64,000 nt of DNA from contig JAQPZY010001596.1 in assembly GCA_029931535.1 (NCBI GenBank), positions 1,366,001 through 1,430,000 on the forward strand, read 5' to 3'. The translations under genes were made by a program, and so were the position numbers. Origin of the DNA: Margaritifera margaritifera. Taxonomy: Eukaryota > Mollusca > Bivalvia > Unionida > Margaritiferidae. The notes under the pieces were generated by a model. The model had not been told where the DNA came from. It was given only the letters and a program-made list of their open reading frames with translations, and searched no databases. Below, piece by piece: positions 13,501 through 25,500 of the stretch (position 1 is the stretch's first letter; every line of letters starts with the position of its first letter).

Positions 13501-16500
13501 CAGAGTGGTCTAAGGTGCTCACCTTTACAGATCACTGACATCTCACCTCTGTCTGTGTGGGTTTGAGTCTCAGGCTAAGCTAATGTGGGTATATGAGATA
13601 GCTTGCCAGTAGCTTCACATGAGTTGATGGTTCTTCCCTGGGTTTTCCAGGTTTCTAACTCCACCAGATATACTGGCCACCATGTATAGCCAGCCTATCA
13701 TGTGCTGAAAAATAGCATTAAATCCCATGAAACCCAACAAAACAAACATCAAAGAATTCACAGTAGTTTATCACTAGAAGTGGTACTGGAAAAATCTTGG
13801 ATTATCCATTGGTCCATGTTGGAAGTCTTCAAGAAAAGATGCACAAAACTGTTTTTTTCCGTCATACATGCCTGTAGAAAATTTTAGTCATTCCTCCAAC
13901 GAAGAAAATTAACTGGTGCTGGGTTGCCAGATGAAATTTGTCCATCCCAGTAGAACCATATTGGCAATTTTCCAATTTTTTAAACACCTTTTTGAATTTT
14001 TGGGCCATTTTGGATGAAAACCTTCTTAGCACAGTTAAGAACTGCAAACAGCAGAGACCCTGATCTGCCATCTTGTAATGTGCCAGTAAATCTAGGTCTG
14101 TGCTATTCCTTCTTATCATTTTAAGTAAATAGCTGAGGCCCTGATCTGCTATCTTATAATGTGACAGCAAATTGGAGTAGATGCTATTCCTTCTCCTCAT
14201 CATTTTAAGCAAACAACAAAGACCCTGATCTGCCATCTTATAATGTGCCAGCAAATCTGTGTCTATGCTGTTCATTGTTATAATTTTAAGTAAACAGCAG
14301 AGACCCAGATCTGCCATCTTATAATGTGCCAGTAAATCTAAGTCTGTGCGATTCATTATATTTATCAATTCAAGCAAACAGCAGAGACCCTGATCTGCCA
14401 GTGCTTTATGTGATGGTACATCCAGGTTTATGCTCTTTGCTGTTGGTGCGTGTTACACATGGACAAATAATGTACATTACATCCACTAGTTGGACTTGTC
14501 AACTGGATGTAAAACTGTCATCCACACAAGTTGGGTGTGTGTTACATATTGATAAATATCGTAGGTTTGCTGGACATCCACTAATATTTTTCAGATTTGC
14601 CAAGAAAAAGCTTGATGACTGGTCATTTTTTGGCGGAGTGCTGCATGTGTGCTATGCACCAGAGTATGAGAGTGTTCAGGAGACCAGAGAGAAGCTTCAG
14701 GAACGAAGGAAAGTCATTGCTGCCAAAACAAGGCAGTATGGTAATGACGACTTTTTTATGCATATCTCTTTTTGTCTAATCAGTGTTAACAGATAATGAG
14801 ACACAGACCTGTATCACTTGTATGACATTGTGTGTTAACAGATAATGAGACACAGACCTGTATCACTTGTTTGACATTGTGTATTAACAGATAATGAGAC
14901 ACAGACCTGTATCACTTGTTTGACATTGTGTGTTAACAGATTATGAGACACAGACCTGTATCACTTGTATGGCACTGTGCGTTAACAGAAATGAGACACA
15001 GACCTGTATCACTTGTATGATATTGTGTGTTAACAGATAATGAGACACAGACCTTTATCACTTGTATGACATTGTGTGTTAACAGATAATGAGACACAGA
15101 GATACAGACCTGTATCACTTGTATGATATTGAGTGCTGACTGACACATACCTGTATCACTTGTATGATATTGAGTGCTGACTGACACAGACCTGTATAAC
15201 TTGTATGATATTGAGTGCTGACTGACACAGACCTGTATAACTTGTATGATATTGAGTGCTGACTGACACAGACCTGTATCACTTGTATGATATTGAGTGC
15301 TGACTGACACAGACCTGAATCACTTGTATGATATTGAGTGCTGACTGACACAGACCTGTATCACTTGTATGATATTGAGTGCTGACTGACACAGACCTGT
15401 ATCACTTGTATGATATTGAGTGCTGACTGACAAAGACCTGTATCACTTGTATGATATTGAGTGCTGACTGACAAAGACCTGTATCACTTGTATGATATTG
15501 AGTGCTGACTGACAAAGACCTGTATCACTTGTATGATATTGAGTGCTGACTGACAAAGACCTGTATCACTTGTATGATATTGAGTGCTGACTGACAAAGA
15601 CCTGTATCACTTGTATGATATTGAGTGCTGACTGACAAAGACCTGTATCACTTGTATGATATTGAGTGCTGACTGACAAAGACCTGTATCACTTGTATGA
15701 TATTGAGTGCTGACTGAAACAGACCTGTATCACTTGTATGATATTGAGTGCTGACTGACAAAGACCTGTATCACTTGTATAGCATTGCATCATCGTCATT
15801 GTCATCAGTGTTATGATAGCCATATAAATTTCCATTAAAAAATATTGCAAGACATAGTGATGCCAATGTCTGCATCAAAAGATCAAGGTTACTGTGATGG
15901 AGAAAAGAAAAATGGTTTCTGCATATAATAACATTAGTTCTACATCACAGACCTGCACCAAACTGTGTGGACAACTTCCACTTTGGGTAAGGAAAAGTCT
16001 ATTGATTTTTGGGATTAGTAAGAACATTTACAGTACTCTTGTAATGAAAATGCCTTCCAAAAATTGTGCAAAAATGTTAGATTCTGCTAACAGAAGGGGA
16101 ATATTAAAGTTGATTCTGCATACGTATCACTGTATAATTTCAGCTTTGGTCGGATACATACAGGTAAGTTTTCTATAGATAATTTAGAGTTGTAGCATCC
16201 ACTTGATAGTATTAAAAGCCATGCTTCAATGACTTTACCTATATAGTCAGTCTCTCTGACCTTTCTTACAGGTAAGTTTACACCATATATTTTATATAAT
16301 ACTGTTTTTGTAGTTAGTGAAAGTGATGCTTCTCAATCCTTACCTATATAGGCTGCCATGTGGGCCCTTTCTCACATGTAGCTTTGCAATATATAGTGTG
16401 TAGTAGTCCAGTAATGTCCACTAATTGGGTTCATAAAGCAGGAAGGTGGCTAGCTACACTTGTATAATATTGTCTGCTCTAATTCTCGTTACAGATTTTG

Positions 16501-19500
16501 ACCATGGCCAAGACTAGCATGCATGAGTTGCCACTCTGGGAACACATGTCATATATCCACAGGGTGGACTGAAAGTCAGTGGGCCTTAGTACTGGGAGCA
16601 CAATCAAAACAGAAAGGAATAATATAGAAGTGTACTCTGAGAGATGAGGATGTCCCAGCATAAAGAACTGGACAACATCATGGAAGATAAAATGGCACTG
16701 TTCCACCATGATTGGACTCTGCCATGCATTTTAGATCGCAACAGGTCAACACCAAAGTCTATCTTACCCTCAAAGTCAAAGGAGGGAATGTTTTTGCCCA
16801 GTATGCCTTCCCAACACCAGAACACTGGCACTATCATGGATCAGCAATCCCACTATAGTGCCACAAGACACTCAGAGCACCCTGTGCCGAGTTTAGTGCC
16901 CCAGTACTCATGTGATATAAAATCAACTTGTTAAAATGCCAGTCTAAGGGAGGATCTAGCGATCATCTGGAAGTTGACATTTCCTAATTGGGATGATCTG
17001 CTAGTATGGTTGGCCGCCACTTTAGACAGGCTTCACCAGCGTCATTTCAGATTGTACTAGAGGCGTCATCATTGCCACATTCTTCTAGAGATGATGAAGT
17101 ACACTCACAAGCTCAATTGTCTTTGCTAGACCTGACAATGTCAAGAGAAGACTCTGCCTTTTGTACATCAATTGAAGAAGTCTTTTGCTTGTTACCACCA
17201 GAGTTTCGTTCACCTTCTCCTTCTCCATCAGCAGCTTGGTCCAGAGTTCCAGCATCTGTTGACCTGCTAATCAAGAAAGACGAACCAGCATTCGAACTGC
17301 TACCACAGTCTGGCCAAGTGGCTGACCTGTTGGGTTGCTTACACAGAGAAGTGCAGGACCCTAGCATCAGTCACTTTTTCTTTTAGCAGCAACGCCTTTC
17401 ATCAATTTTTAGCAGGACATTGTATAAAACCCACATAATAGCATTTCACATCGTCACCCCAGCAGTAGACAAGTGACATTGCAGGGCTGTGAATGTCAAA
17501 CCCTCCTCAGTTCCTCAGTACGGATGGAGTGGAAGTCCTTTAATGATGCACAACAGTTAGTCTGGAATGTTGTGGCAGTAGGCTCCATGTTTGACTTACT
17601 CTCAATGGCAATCTTCCAACAAGCAGAAAACAGTTTATCCTCTCCCACCATGACTCTCACCGGACATGTGTGGGAGTCTGTCTCTTGAATGGTGCAAATA
17701 ATAAACAGAGCTGCACGGCACATGCTGGCCAAAAATGCCTTAACAGCAGTGACAAATCTTCAGCTGGCAGGAGGAGATTCAGTGCTCTGCACTTTCACCT
17801 TTTTTAAAGGACCAGTACAAAACCAAGCTTAGATTGCAGCCATTCTCTTCTAATCTCCTTTTCAATGGCCAGGTGGAGGATATACATAAGCAAGCCACCA
17901 AGGAAACAAATATTCCACAGACACAGCTTCAGAGACCAAGGAGATATTTTCAGGGAAGTAATCAGAACGATAGAAAGGACACCCCTAGGACACAGCAGAC
18001 AGGGAAGCAGTCCTACCAATCCTATACATATAGAAGACCACAGTTCTCAAGAATAAATTTAGACAAGAAGCAGAGAGAAGGGGATCATTCTTGCTCCAAT
18101 TTCTCTCCACAACTTCCTGACAACAAGAAATGATGACATTCTCATGCTGCCTTTATGATATATCCCATTGGAGGGGAAGACTCCTATTCTTCACTGTCAA
18201 ATGAGACAGAATTTGCTGTGATGATCAATAGACCTGGCAAGTGGTTTCAAAGGGTCTCAGTATCATGTTCAATGCCTCTACTCCATTGTCTAGGATTCCT
18301 TCAGCTACAGGCTAGCCCAAATACCAGTTCAAGGCAGATGTACTACAGTGAGAAATCAACATTCTTCTCCAGAAAAGGGTGGTAGAGATCGTTCACAATA
18401 TAAAATTACAATGTTTTTATTCAAGACTGTTGCTAGTCCCAAGGGCTAATAGTACTCTTCAACCAGTCATAGACTTAAGCGTTCACAACCCATTAATTTG
18501 TGCACTATGGTTCAAAATGGAAACACCATGGTTCAAAATGGAAACACCAAGGTGGGTTTTAAAAGTCATTCAGGAGGGTGAACTTGCTATCAGAGTATAT
18601 CTGCATGTTCCAATTCGCAAATCTTCCAGGAAGTTCCTGCAGTTTGCCTTCAGGGAGACAGTTTACCCATTCAGGGCACTCCCTTTTGGACTTCACACGT
18701 ATTATGGACAGAGTAATGACTACATGTCCATTACATCCAGCTATCTGGACAGTATTCTTCAAAGAGACCAGGTGAGTTATATTTTCAATCAAGATATGAA
18801 TTCTCTTATTTCACTTCTCCTCTGATATCATATAGACTCAACATTTTATCCACCTGGATATGGAGTTCAAAACACATCTGAACAGAATATGCATCCCTCA
18901 GGAATGCGCATTGAAAATCATTTCAACGGTGACTTCAATTCTTATAAATCAGCTGTCTCTCAGCCCATAAATTCCTTTGCTACTGGGTTTACTCAATATG
19001 GCAGCAGACCTCATTGTTGTATGTTGCCTATTTATGAGGCCATTACAAATGATACTGTTGTCCCAATGGAGGCCAAAACTTTGCCCCTTGGAACAAACAA
19101 TATCAGTCACCATGCACATGCAGTCCCATTTCAGAAAATGTGATAACCTTACCAGACTTACTTCAGGTGTTCCCTTGCAGGTTAACCTCTGAGGTTGTGG
19201 TTTGTATGGATGTGAGCATAGCGGGCTGGGGTGCACTTCTACTTCCATCATGCCTGGAGGCCAGTTGACATTGGCTCACTCAGAATCATCTATTGTATAT
19301 CAATATCCTAGAGATTAAATCCATACTGAAAGCATTTCATTGGTGGCAGGAGAAGCTACATGAAAAGAGCATTCTCGTTCTATCTGACAACTCCACTGTG
19401 ATGAATCATATCAGAAGGCAAGGGGAAACCAGATCCCCAGACCTCTGCATTCTTGTTTGGGATTTCCTAAAGTGGTGTCATCAAAAACAAATCCATGTAC

Positions 19501-22500
19501 AAGTTTGTCATATTCTGGACAGACTAAATGTATTATCGGACTCACTGTCCTGAGAGAATCAACTAATACAAACAGAAGGGTCGCTTCATCATAGCTGAGA
19601 TTGACCACTGGTCGATCTATTTGTAACAAGGTGGAATGCAAAACTCCCAACTTTTGTGTCACCAGTCCTGGATCTGAAGGTCTGGACAGTCAACACTCTT
19701 TCCATAGATTGGAATGATATGGATGCATATGCTTACCCTCCAACACCTCTGATTCCAAAGGTGCTACAAAAAGCAAGAGAATCAAAGCATCACATCATCC
19801 TGATTGCTCCATTCAGGTGGGAAAAATCGTGGATAAATAGCTTGATTAATCTAGCAGCAGAAACTTCAAAGAAAAAAGAGTTATTTCCTCATCTGCTAAA
19901 GCAACCCTAATGGCAGGCATTTCATCTGAATCCAGGGCTGTTGAACCTGCACATCTGGATCATATTAAACAGGCCTTCAAGAACAAACCATTCTCACAAC
20001 AAGATGGAGCGAAACACTCGAGCAAGAAAGCCCTCCACTCTGGAAGCGTATGAGGGGAAGTGGAATATTTTCTTACTGTGAACACATTTCTTTGCTTAAG
20101 GCATCAAGACCCCAAATAGCTAACACCCTGCTTTGAGTCTTTGAAGAAAAATAGTTAGCTTCAATCATGATAAAAGGCTACCATTCCACAATCTCTGACA
20201 GGCTGCATCATCATGGAAGGGAGGATATAGGACAAAACAGTGACCTCTCTGATCTTCTGTCAAATTTTGATTTCACGCCCAAAGGCACTGGCTCAGTGAC
20301 TAAAATGGAATCTATCATGGTTTCTAACCTGGCTGAATAAGGCACTGTTTGAACTGCTCTATAGAGTTTCATTGGTGCACCTCTCATATAAGATTAGCTT
20401 CCTAGCTACGGCATGCAGAATAAGCAAAATACATGTTTTGTTGGTTGACCCGAACTACTTATAATTGCAATGGGATGGGTATGTGTCACTCATGATGGTC
20501 CCTGCTTTCATTGGGATGGGTATGTGTCACTCATGATGGTCCCTGCTTTCATTGGGATGGATATGTATCACTCATGATGGTCCCTGCTTTCATTGGGATG
20601 GATATGTGTCACTCATGATGGTCCCTGCTTTCATTGGGATGGATATGTGTCACTCATTATGGTCCCTGCTTTCATTGGGATGGATATGTGTCACTCATGA
20701 TGGTCCCTGCTTTCATTGCCAAAATCAGGCTCCTGCTCATGGACAATCAGTCTTTTGTGGTGAAACCTCTTTCTAGCCTGGACCCTTCAGCTCAAGGTCA
20801 CCTACAGGACCCAGTGCAGGCTTTGTAGTTGTCCCTGAAAAGAACTGAGCCAGCGTGAAGAGGGAGATTCTATCTATTAATACCTCTGAAAGAGGGAAAG
20901 GATGATATCTCAGCCCAGGCACTATTGTCCTGGATAAGATGGGTTATCCATTCTGCATACAGAGAATTAACCCCAAATCAAAGGAACTTGTTACACATAT
21001 TGGCTCATAATGTTAGGGCAGTCACAACAAGTATTGCATTCAAGCAAAACTGTTCACTAGCTGATATTATACAAGCCATGGGATGGAGGTCAGAGTCATC
21101 TTTCTCTAGCTTCTACCTCAGCGATCTTTCATCCCAGAAGACTCAATTAGACCTGGTGGAACCTATCACCATAGTGGAATAGGTTACCTTTCCAGGTCAT
21201 TTGGCAGCTTCTTAAGAACGTGGCATGACAACTTCTGCTGAATTTGCGGGAGGGAAAGTTGTCCCTTTTCCGAAAGCTGCAGCTCAGCATAAAGAGTCAG
21301 TGGTCCAGTCAGGTTCTCAGTCTTAAAGCTGTCTCACATACCTGAAGGGACTGGAGATGGTCTTTCTTGGGTAAGGTTATGTAACTCCCTCCACCTCTTA
21401 CCTATTCTCCTAAAGTATTATGATCGGATAACATATTTAAAGAAGAAACCAGTTTTTCTAGTAAACTATGTTTCTTTTATAATACTTACTCAATCATAAT
21501 ACAGGTACACCCTCCCAGCCTCCCCACAGTTACATCCTACTAGGAGAGTGTGCACTCCACTCCAGTAGTAACTGAGGTGCACACAGGACTTTGCACCAAT
21601 TTTTTTATTAAGGGGAGATCACTCTGTCTGACTGCCACATATGTGGCCAGACAACATTTAGCTCTCATTGCTAAAAATTTTAGCTGGGAGGGCAGGATTT
21701 GCAAGGTAGTAGTAGTACTCCTCCTAAGGTATTATGATGTGTAGGTATTATCAAAGAAAAATTTTACTAGAAAAATTGGGGGTTTTTTTATGAAAAAATG
21801 CCTCAAAAACTTTTGTAATCTTTGGTGATTTCAGTGATCCTTAGCACCAATAGGCCATTTGCCTGTCTCTCAAAGTCACTAAATTCTCAGTTACACATCC
21901 CAAACGCAAGTGCATAAGTATTTTTTTCCGTTGTAAAGTAATTCACCTTTGAATTCAGTTTTCATGATATGCATTCGGAATCTGCATAATACTTTAGTCA
22001 GAAGCAGATTTTAACACATATAATTGTTTATGTTATCAGAATTGTGTCTATGTTCAGCACTTATCAGTGTCATTTTCTTGTACTAAAGTCATTTCAAAAG
22101 ATGTCATATTTCTAAATGTTTATTGAATTTACACATGGTCTGCCTGAAACCCTCTACTAATTAAAATTGGTTGGAATCCCATTTGTTGACAGGTATGGCA
22201 TTGTTGGAAAAAATAAAGCTCAGCTGACACCTGACAGTGATTCAAAACACTCCTTTCATTAGCAGGTCAAAATAAAATAGTGTTGCGTCAGATAGAAACA
22301 GTGAATTTTAATTAGAGGATCCATCAAACTCAAAAGTGCCTTTTATGGAGAAAACATTGCACAAACAGAAGCACTGCTATGCATTTCATTTCTATATGAT
22401 AACTTAATCGCTGTTGCTAAACATAGATTTTGCCTTTGCATTTAATTTCCAGATGATAGCTTAAGTTCAGAATAATATAATTCAATCCCAGGAAGAATCC

Positions 22501-25500
22501 TATTGATTTACGTATCAGAAGTTATAAGGTCAGTCACTGTCACAAAAAATAGATGTGGCCATTGGATTTCATTTTTGGACAATGACTTTGATACTACTTA
22601 AAGCATTTGTCTGAAACCCTGATTGATTGATTGTGTGTGCCATCAAAGCCAAGGTAGATGTTACTGAAAAAATAGATTTGGCCTTTGTAGTTCTTCTGGA
22701 CCATAACTTTACAGTTACATGTATTATAATCCCTTTACCTAAGATACAGTCCAGTCAATTATGGGAAATTTTGGACAATAATAGTTGATTTCAAGGAGAT
22801 TTTAGTACATGTTACTCTTTGCCTGAAAAAGAACCATGTACATTTCAGATTCCAAATGGGTGAAGATTGACCTAGGAGCACTGTTAGAACCATGTTTGCA
22901 CATGTCTTTTCATGTTTACTCTAAGCATACTGCAGAAAATACATGCAATCAACTAACCTAATGTTGGTGGTGTATCATGTTTCATTTACAGTACTCTTGT
23001 TCTGAAGGTGGTGGTGTTCTGCTTGTTGTAAATGTTGGACTAGGCATCAGTGTTACAGCGTGCATTTACCTCTGTTTGTCTGAAACAGTTGCATGTACAG
23101 TTATGAAACTTGATAGATGCATTCTGCTTGAGGAGTATTACTTACAGTCAGCAAAACTAAGTCAACTTGACCTACTTTTTATACTCCATTGATTATGTAC
23201 AATGTTTGCATTTAGCTTCTTTTTGTCTAAAACTATTGTTGTTATTATGCCCAACTACTTGCAGTGAGGCCATCTTTTATATGTTCCTGTCCATTTGTCC
23301 ACCCATATGTACGTTCATGTTCATCAGTCCTTGCTCACAAGCTTGTTAACATGATTGCAGAAAAAGCACTTAATGTAGACAATTGAAATTAAGCTGACAT
23401 ATTTGTATATGTGGATGACTTGATTCGATTTTTAGGTCATTCCAGCCATTTGTTTATGTTTGGACTTCAGACCTTTTTGACAAAAACTTTGTAAGAAAAA
23501 TTAAGTAAAAAACACCTGATGTTGACCATTGCAATTTGTTATGCATGTTTTTATTATATGTAGATGACCTGATTAGATGTTCATACCATTATAACTGTTT
23601 TTCACATTTTTTTTAATTTTAAAGATGTGTTTGGACTTTGACCTGCTGCAAAAGAACTAATGCAAATCTAGTTCTTAATAGTAACTTTGCATGTTTGTTT
23701 TTTGTTTTTGTTTTTTTTATCTAGCACCAGCAGAGCAAGTCACAAAACTGTCTGAGCACATAAAACTTCAGAATTGACAACCATTCTATGAGTTGATAAA
23801 TTTTATTTTAAATTTGGAATGTACCAAGGTGTTCCATATATTCTTGTGGTACTAATCAAGAAATGAATCATAGGTAAAAGACACTAATTTACCTGCTAAT
23901 GAAAGTTGACATATTTGTTTGTTTATCGTTTATCTCCAGCCCTGTATACATCATCTTTCTGGATTCTCTTTCCACATCAAAAGCCTTGCAGAATCTTAAA
24001 TCTGGCAAACCATTCATATCCCAGATATTACAGAAACATGATGTTCTCATACAATCTGGGAAAAGTATTCTGTACTTCTTGGCTGCCTAGCCGCTTTGGC
24101 ATAAAGGGTAATAAAAGGGCAGATAAAGCAGACAAAGCTACCTTGCAGTCACCCGTTTTGAATGGAAGATTCCATATACTGACTTCAAATACTGTATAAA
24201 TCAGCATGTTCATCATACTTGGCAAAATATGTGGAATGAAAACTCCCCAAACTTAAGAACATAAAATCCACTATTGGAGACTGGCATCCCATGTATAGAA
24301 CAAATAGGAGAGATGACTTGGTATTGTGCTAATCACGTATTGGACACATACCAGACTAATGCATACCTCCTGAAGGGTTAACCTCAACCAGAGTTTGTAC
24401 CCTGCTAGTGTCCACTGACAGTGGAGCACATTCTTGTCAAGTGTGTCGATTTCCTTCCTGTAAGATAGAAGTATTTTTATGTGAACTGCTTGAAGAACTG
24501 TATGAGGACATAGCAATCAACAAAATCTTGGACTTTTTTAATGAAATGTGGTGTATACAGCAATCAACACCTCAGCACAACAGTGGCTATATGTTGCCAT
24601 GGACATATTAGAGACAACTTCACTCTGCATCAAAGTTGTTTATTCATACCATTTCTTCTCTTTCTGGAGAGGCCACTTATTTTATGAGGTCACTTTCTCA
24701 TTCCAAAACAGGAAATTACTGTATTGCTTAGAGGACTATTGTCCTGCATGCAGTATTATCTTGTTTTTTCCTTGCACTATGTAGAGATCTTGGTAAGAAA
24801 TATTGACCATAATGGAAAAGAAGTTCACTGCAGTTCGGCGCAGGCCACTCCATAATCATCTTGTCTTATGACCTTTTTCACCCTCATCAGCACACATTAA
24901 AGGAAAATGAACATGTCCATTTGCTATCTAGATAATTGTTAATCTTACAGTCACTGTTTAAAAGCTGGTAAATATTACAGTATTTCTTGCCTTTTTAACT
25001 ATTTTGTTTAAATGTCATAAACATTACTTTGCAGCCAAAGATGGAACCTACTCATCCCCCCTTCTACATACACAGTCCCATACTTTAGGGGTAAACCATG
25101 GAGGAGATAATAGTGGCCCTGAACAGCTCCTTTTAGGGGTTCATTCTGTCCCAAGTGTCTCCACTCATTCTTATAACATTCACCACAACCAGAGTCAATC
25201 AAGTGGTAAAAAAGATATTGTTTCCAACATGAAATATGAAACTCTGTGTAATAATGCAGATTCAGCAGGATATCACCCAGAGCAGTTTCTGATATCTCGT
25301 CAGACAAAACAAAATGGTGAAGAGATTGAAAAAAGCAAGAATTTCATGACAGAGACTGATTTAGAAGAAGGAGCCCAAATGTGGATACCCCTTCCTCCAA
25401 AAGTAGATCCCCATGCTGAAGTTAAAAAATATTCATGGAAAAATTATGAATTTGCTCGGGTACCAACTGCAAATGCACCATTTCCAAATGATTTTGATGC

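Larger units (their letters stand above)
16490..21780 (+). mobile_element. DIRS-type tyrosine-recombinase retrotransposon, degraded
   Basis: The order is gag-like region (16640-18130), reverse transcriptase (18370-18830), RNase H (19190-19560), a DIRS-specific linker (19640-19910) and tyrosine recombinase (19950-21182). This is the gene order and domain set of DIRS elements, which integrate by recombinase rather than integrase. Every region is broken by stops and frame changes. A 41-bp minisatellite has expanded inside the recombinase. Two related GTATTATGAT blocks at 21413 and 21729 mark the 3' terminal region. The outer ends are not sharply defined. It lies in RBM48 intron 3. Confidence 0.85.

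Noticed and set aside
13862..14377. Minus-strand 171-codon frame with repeated [17 protein letters not shown]
   Set aside because: It follows the 84-bp MITE-derived array, whose period is a multiple of three; the repeat explains it.
14933..15351. Minus-strand frames of 125 and 78 codons with repeated [12 protein letters not shown]
   Set aside because: They follow the 41-bp minisatellite, shift frame between units, and have no splice or start context.
17113..17732. Minus-strand frames opposite the DIRS gag region
   Set aside because: Shadows of the plus-strand element; no independent homology.
25004..25034. Extending RBM48 exon 4 upstream to the first in-frame start-like codon
   Set aside because: The acceptor TTTGCAG at 25034 joins exon 3 in phase and upstream residues do not match the family.
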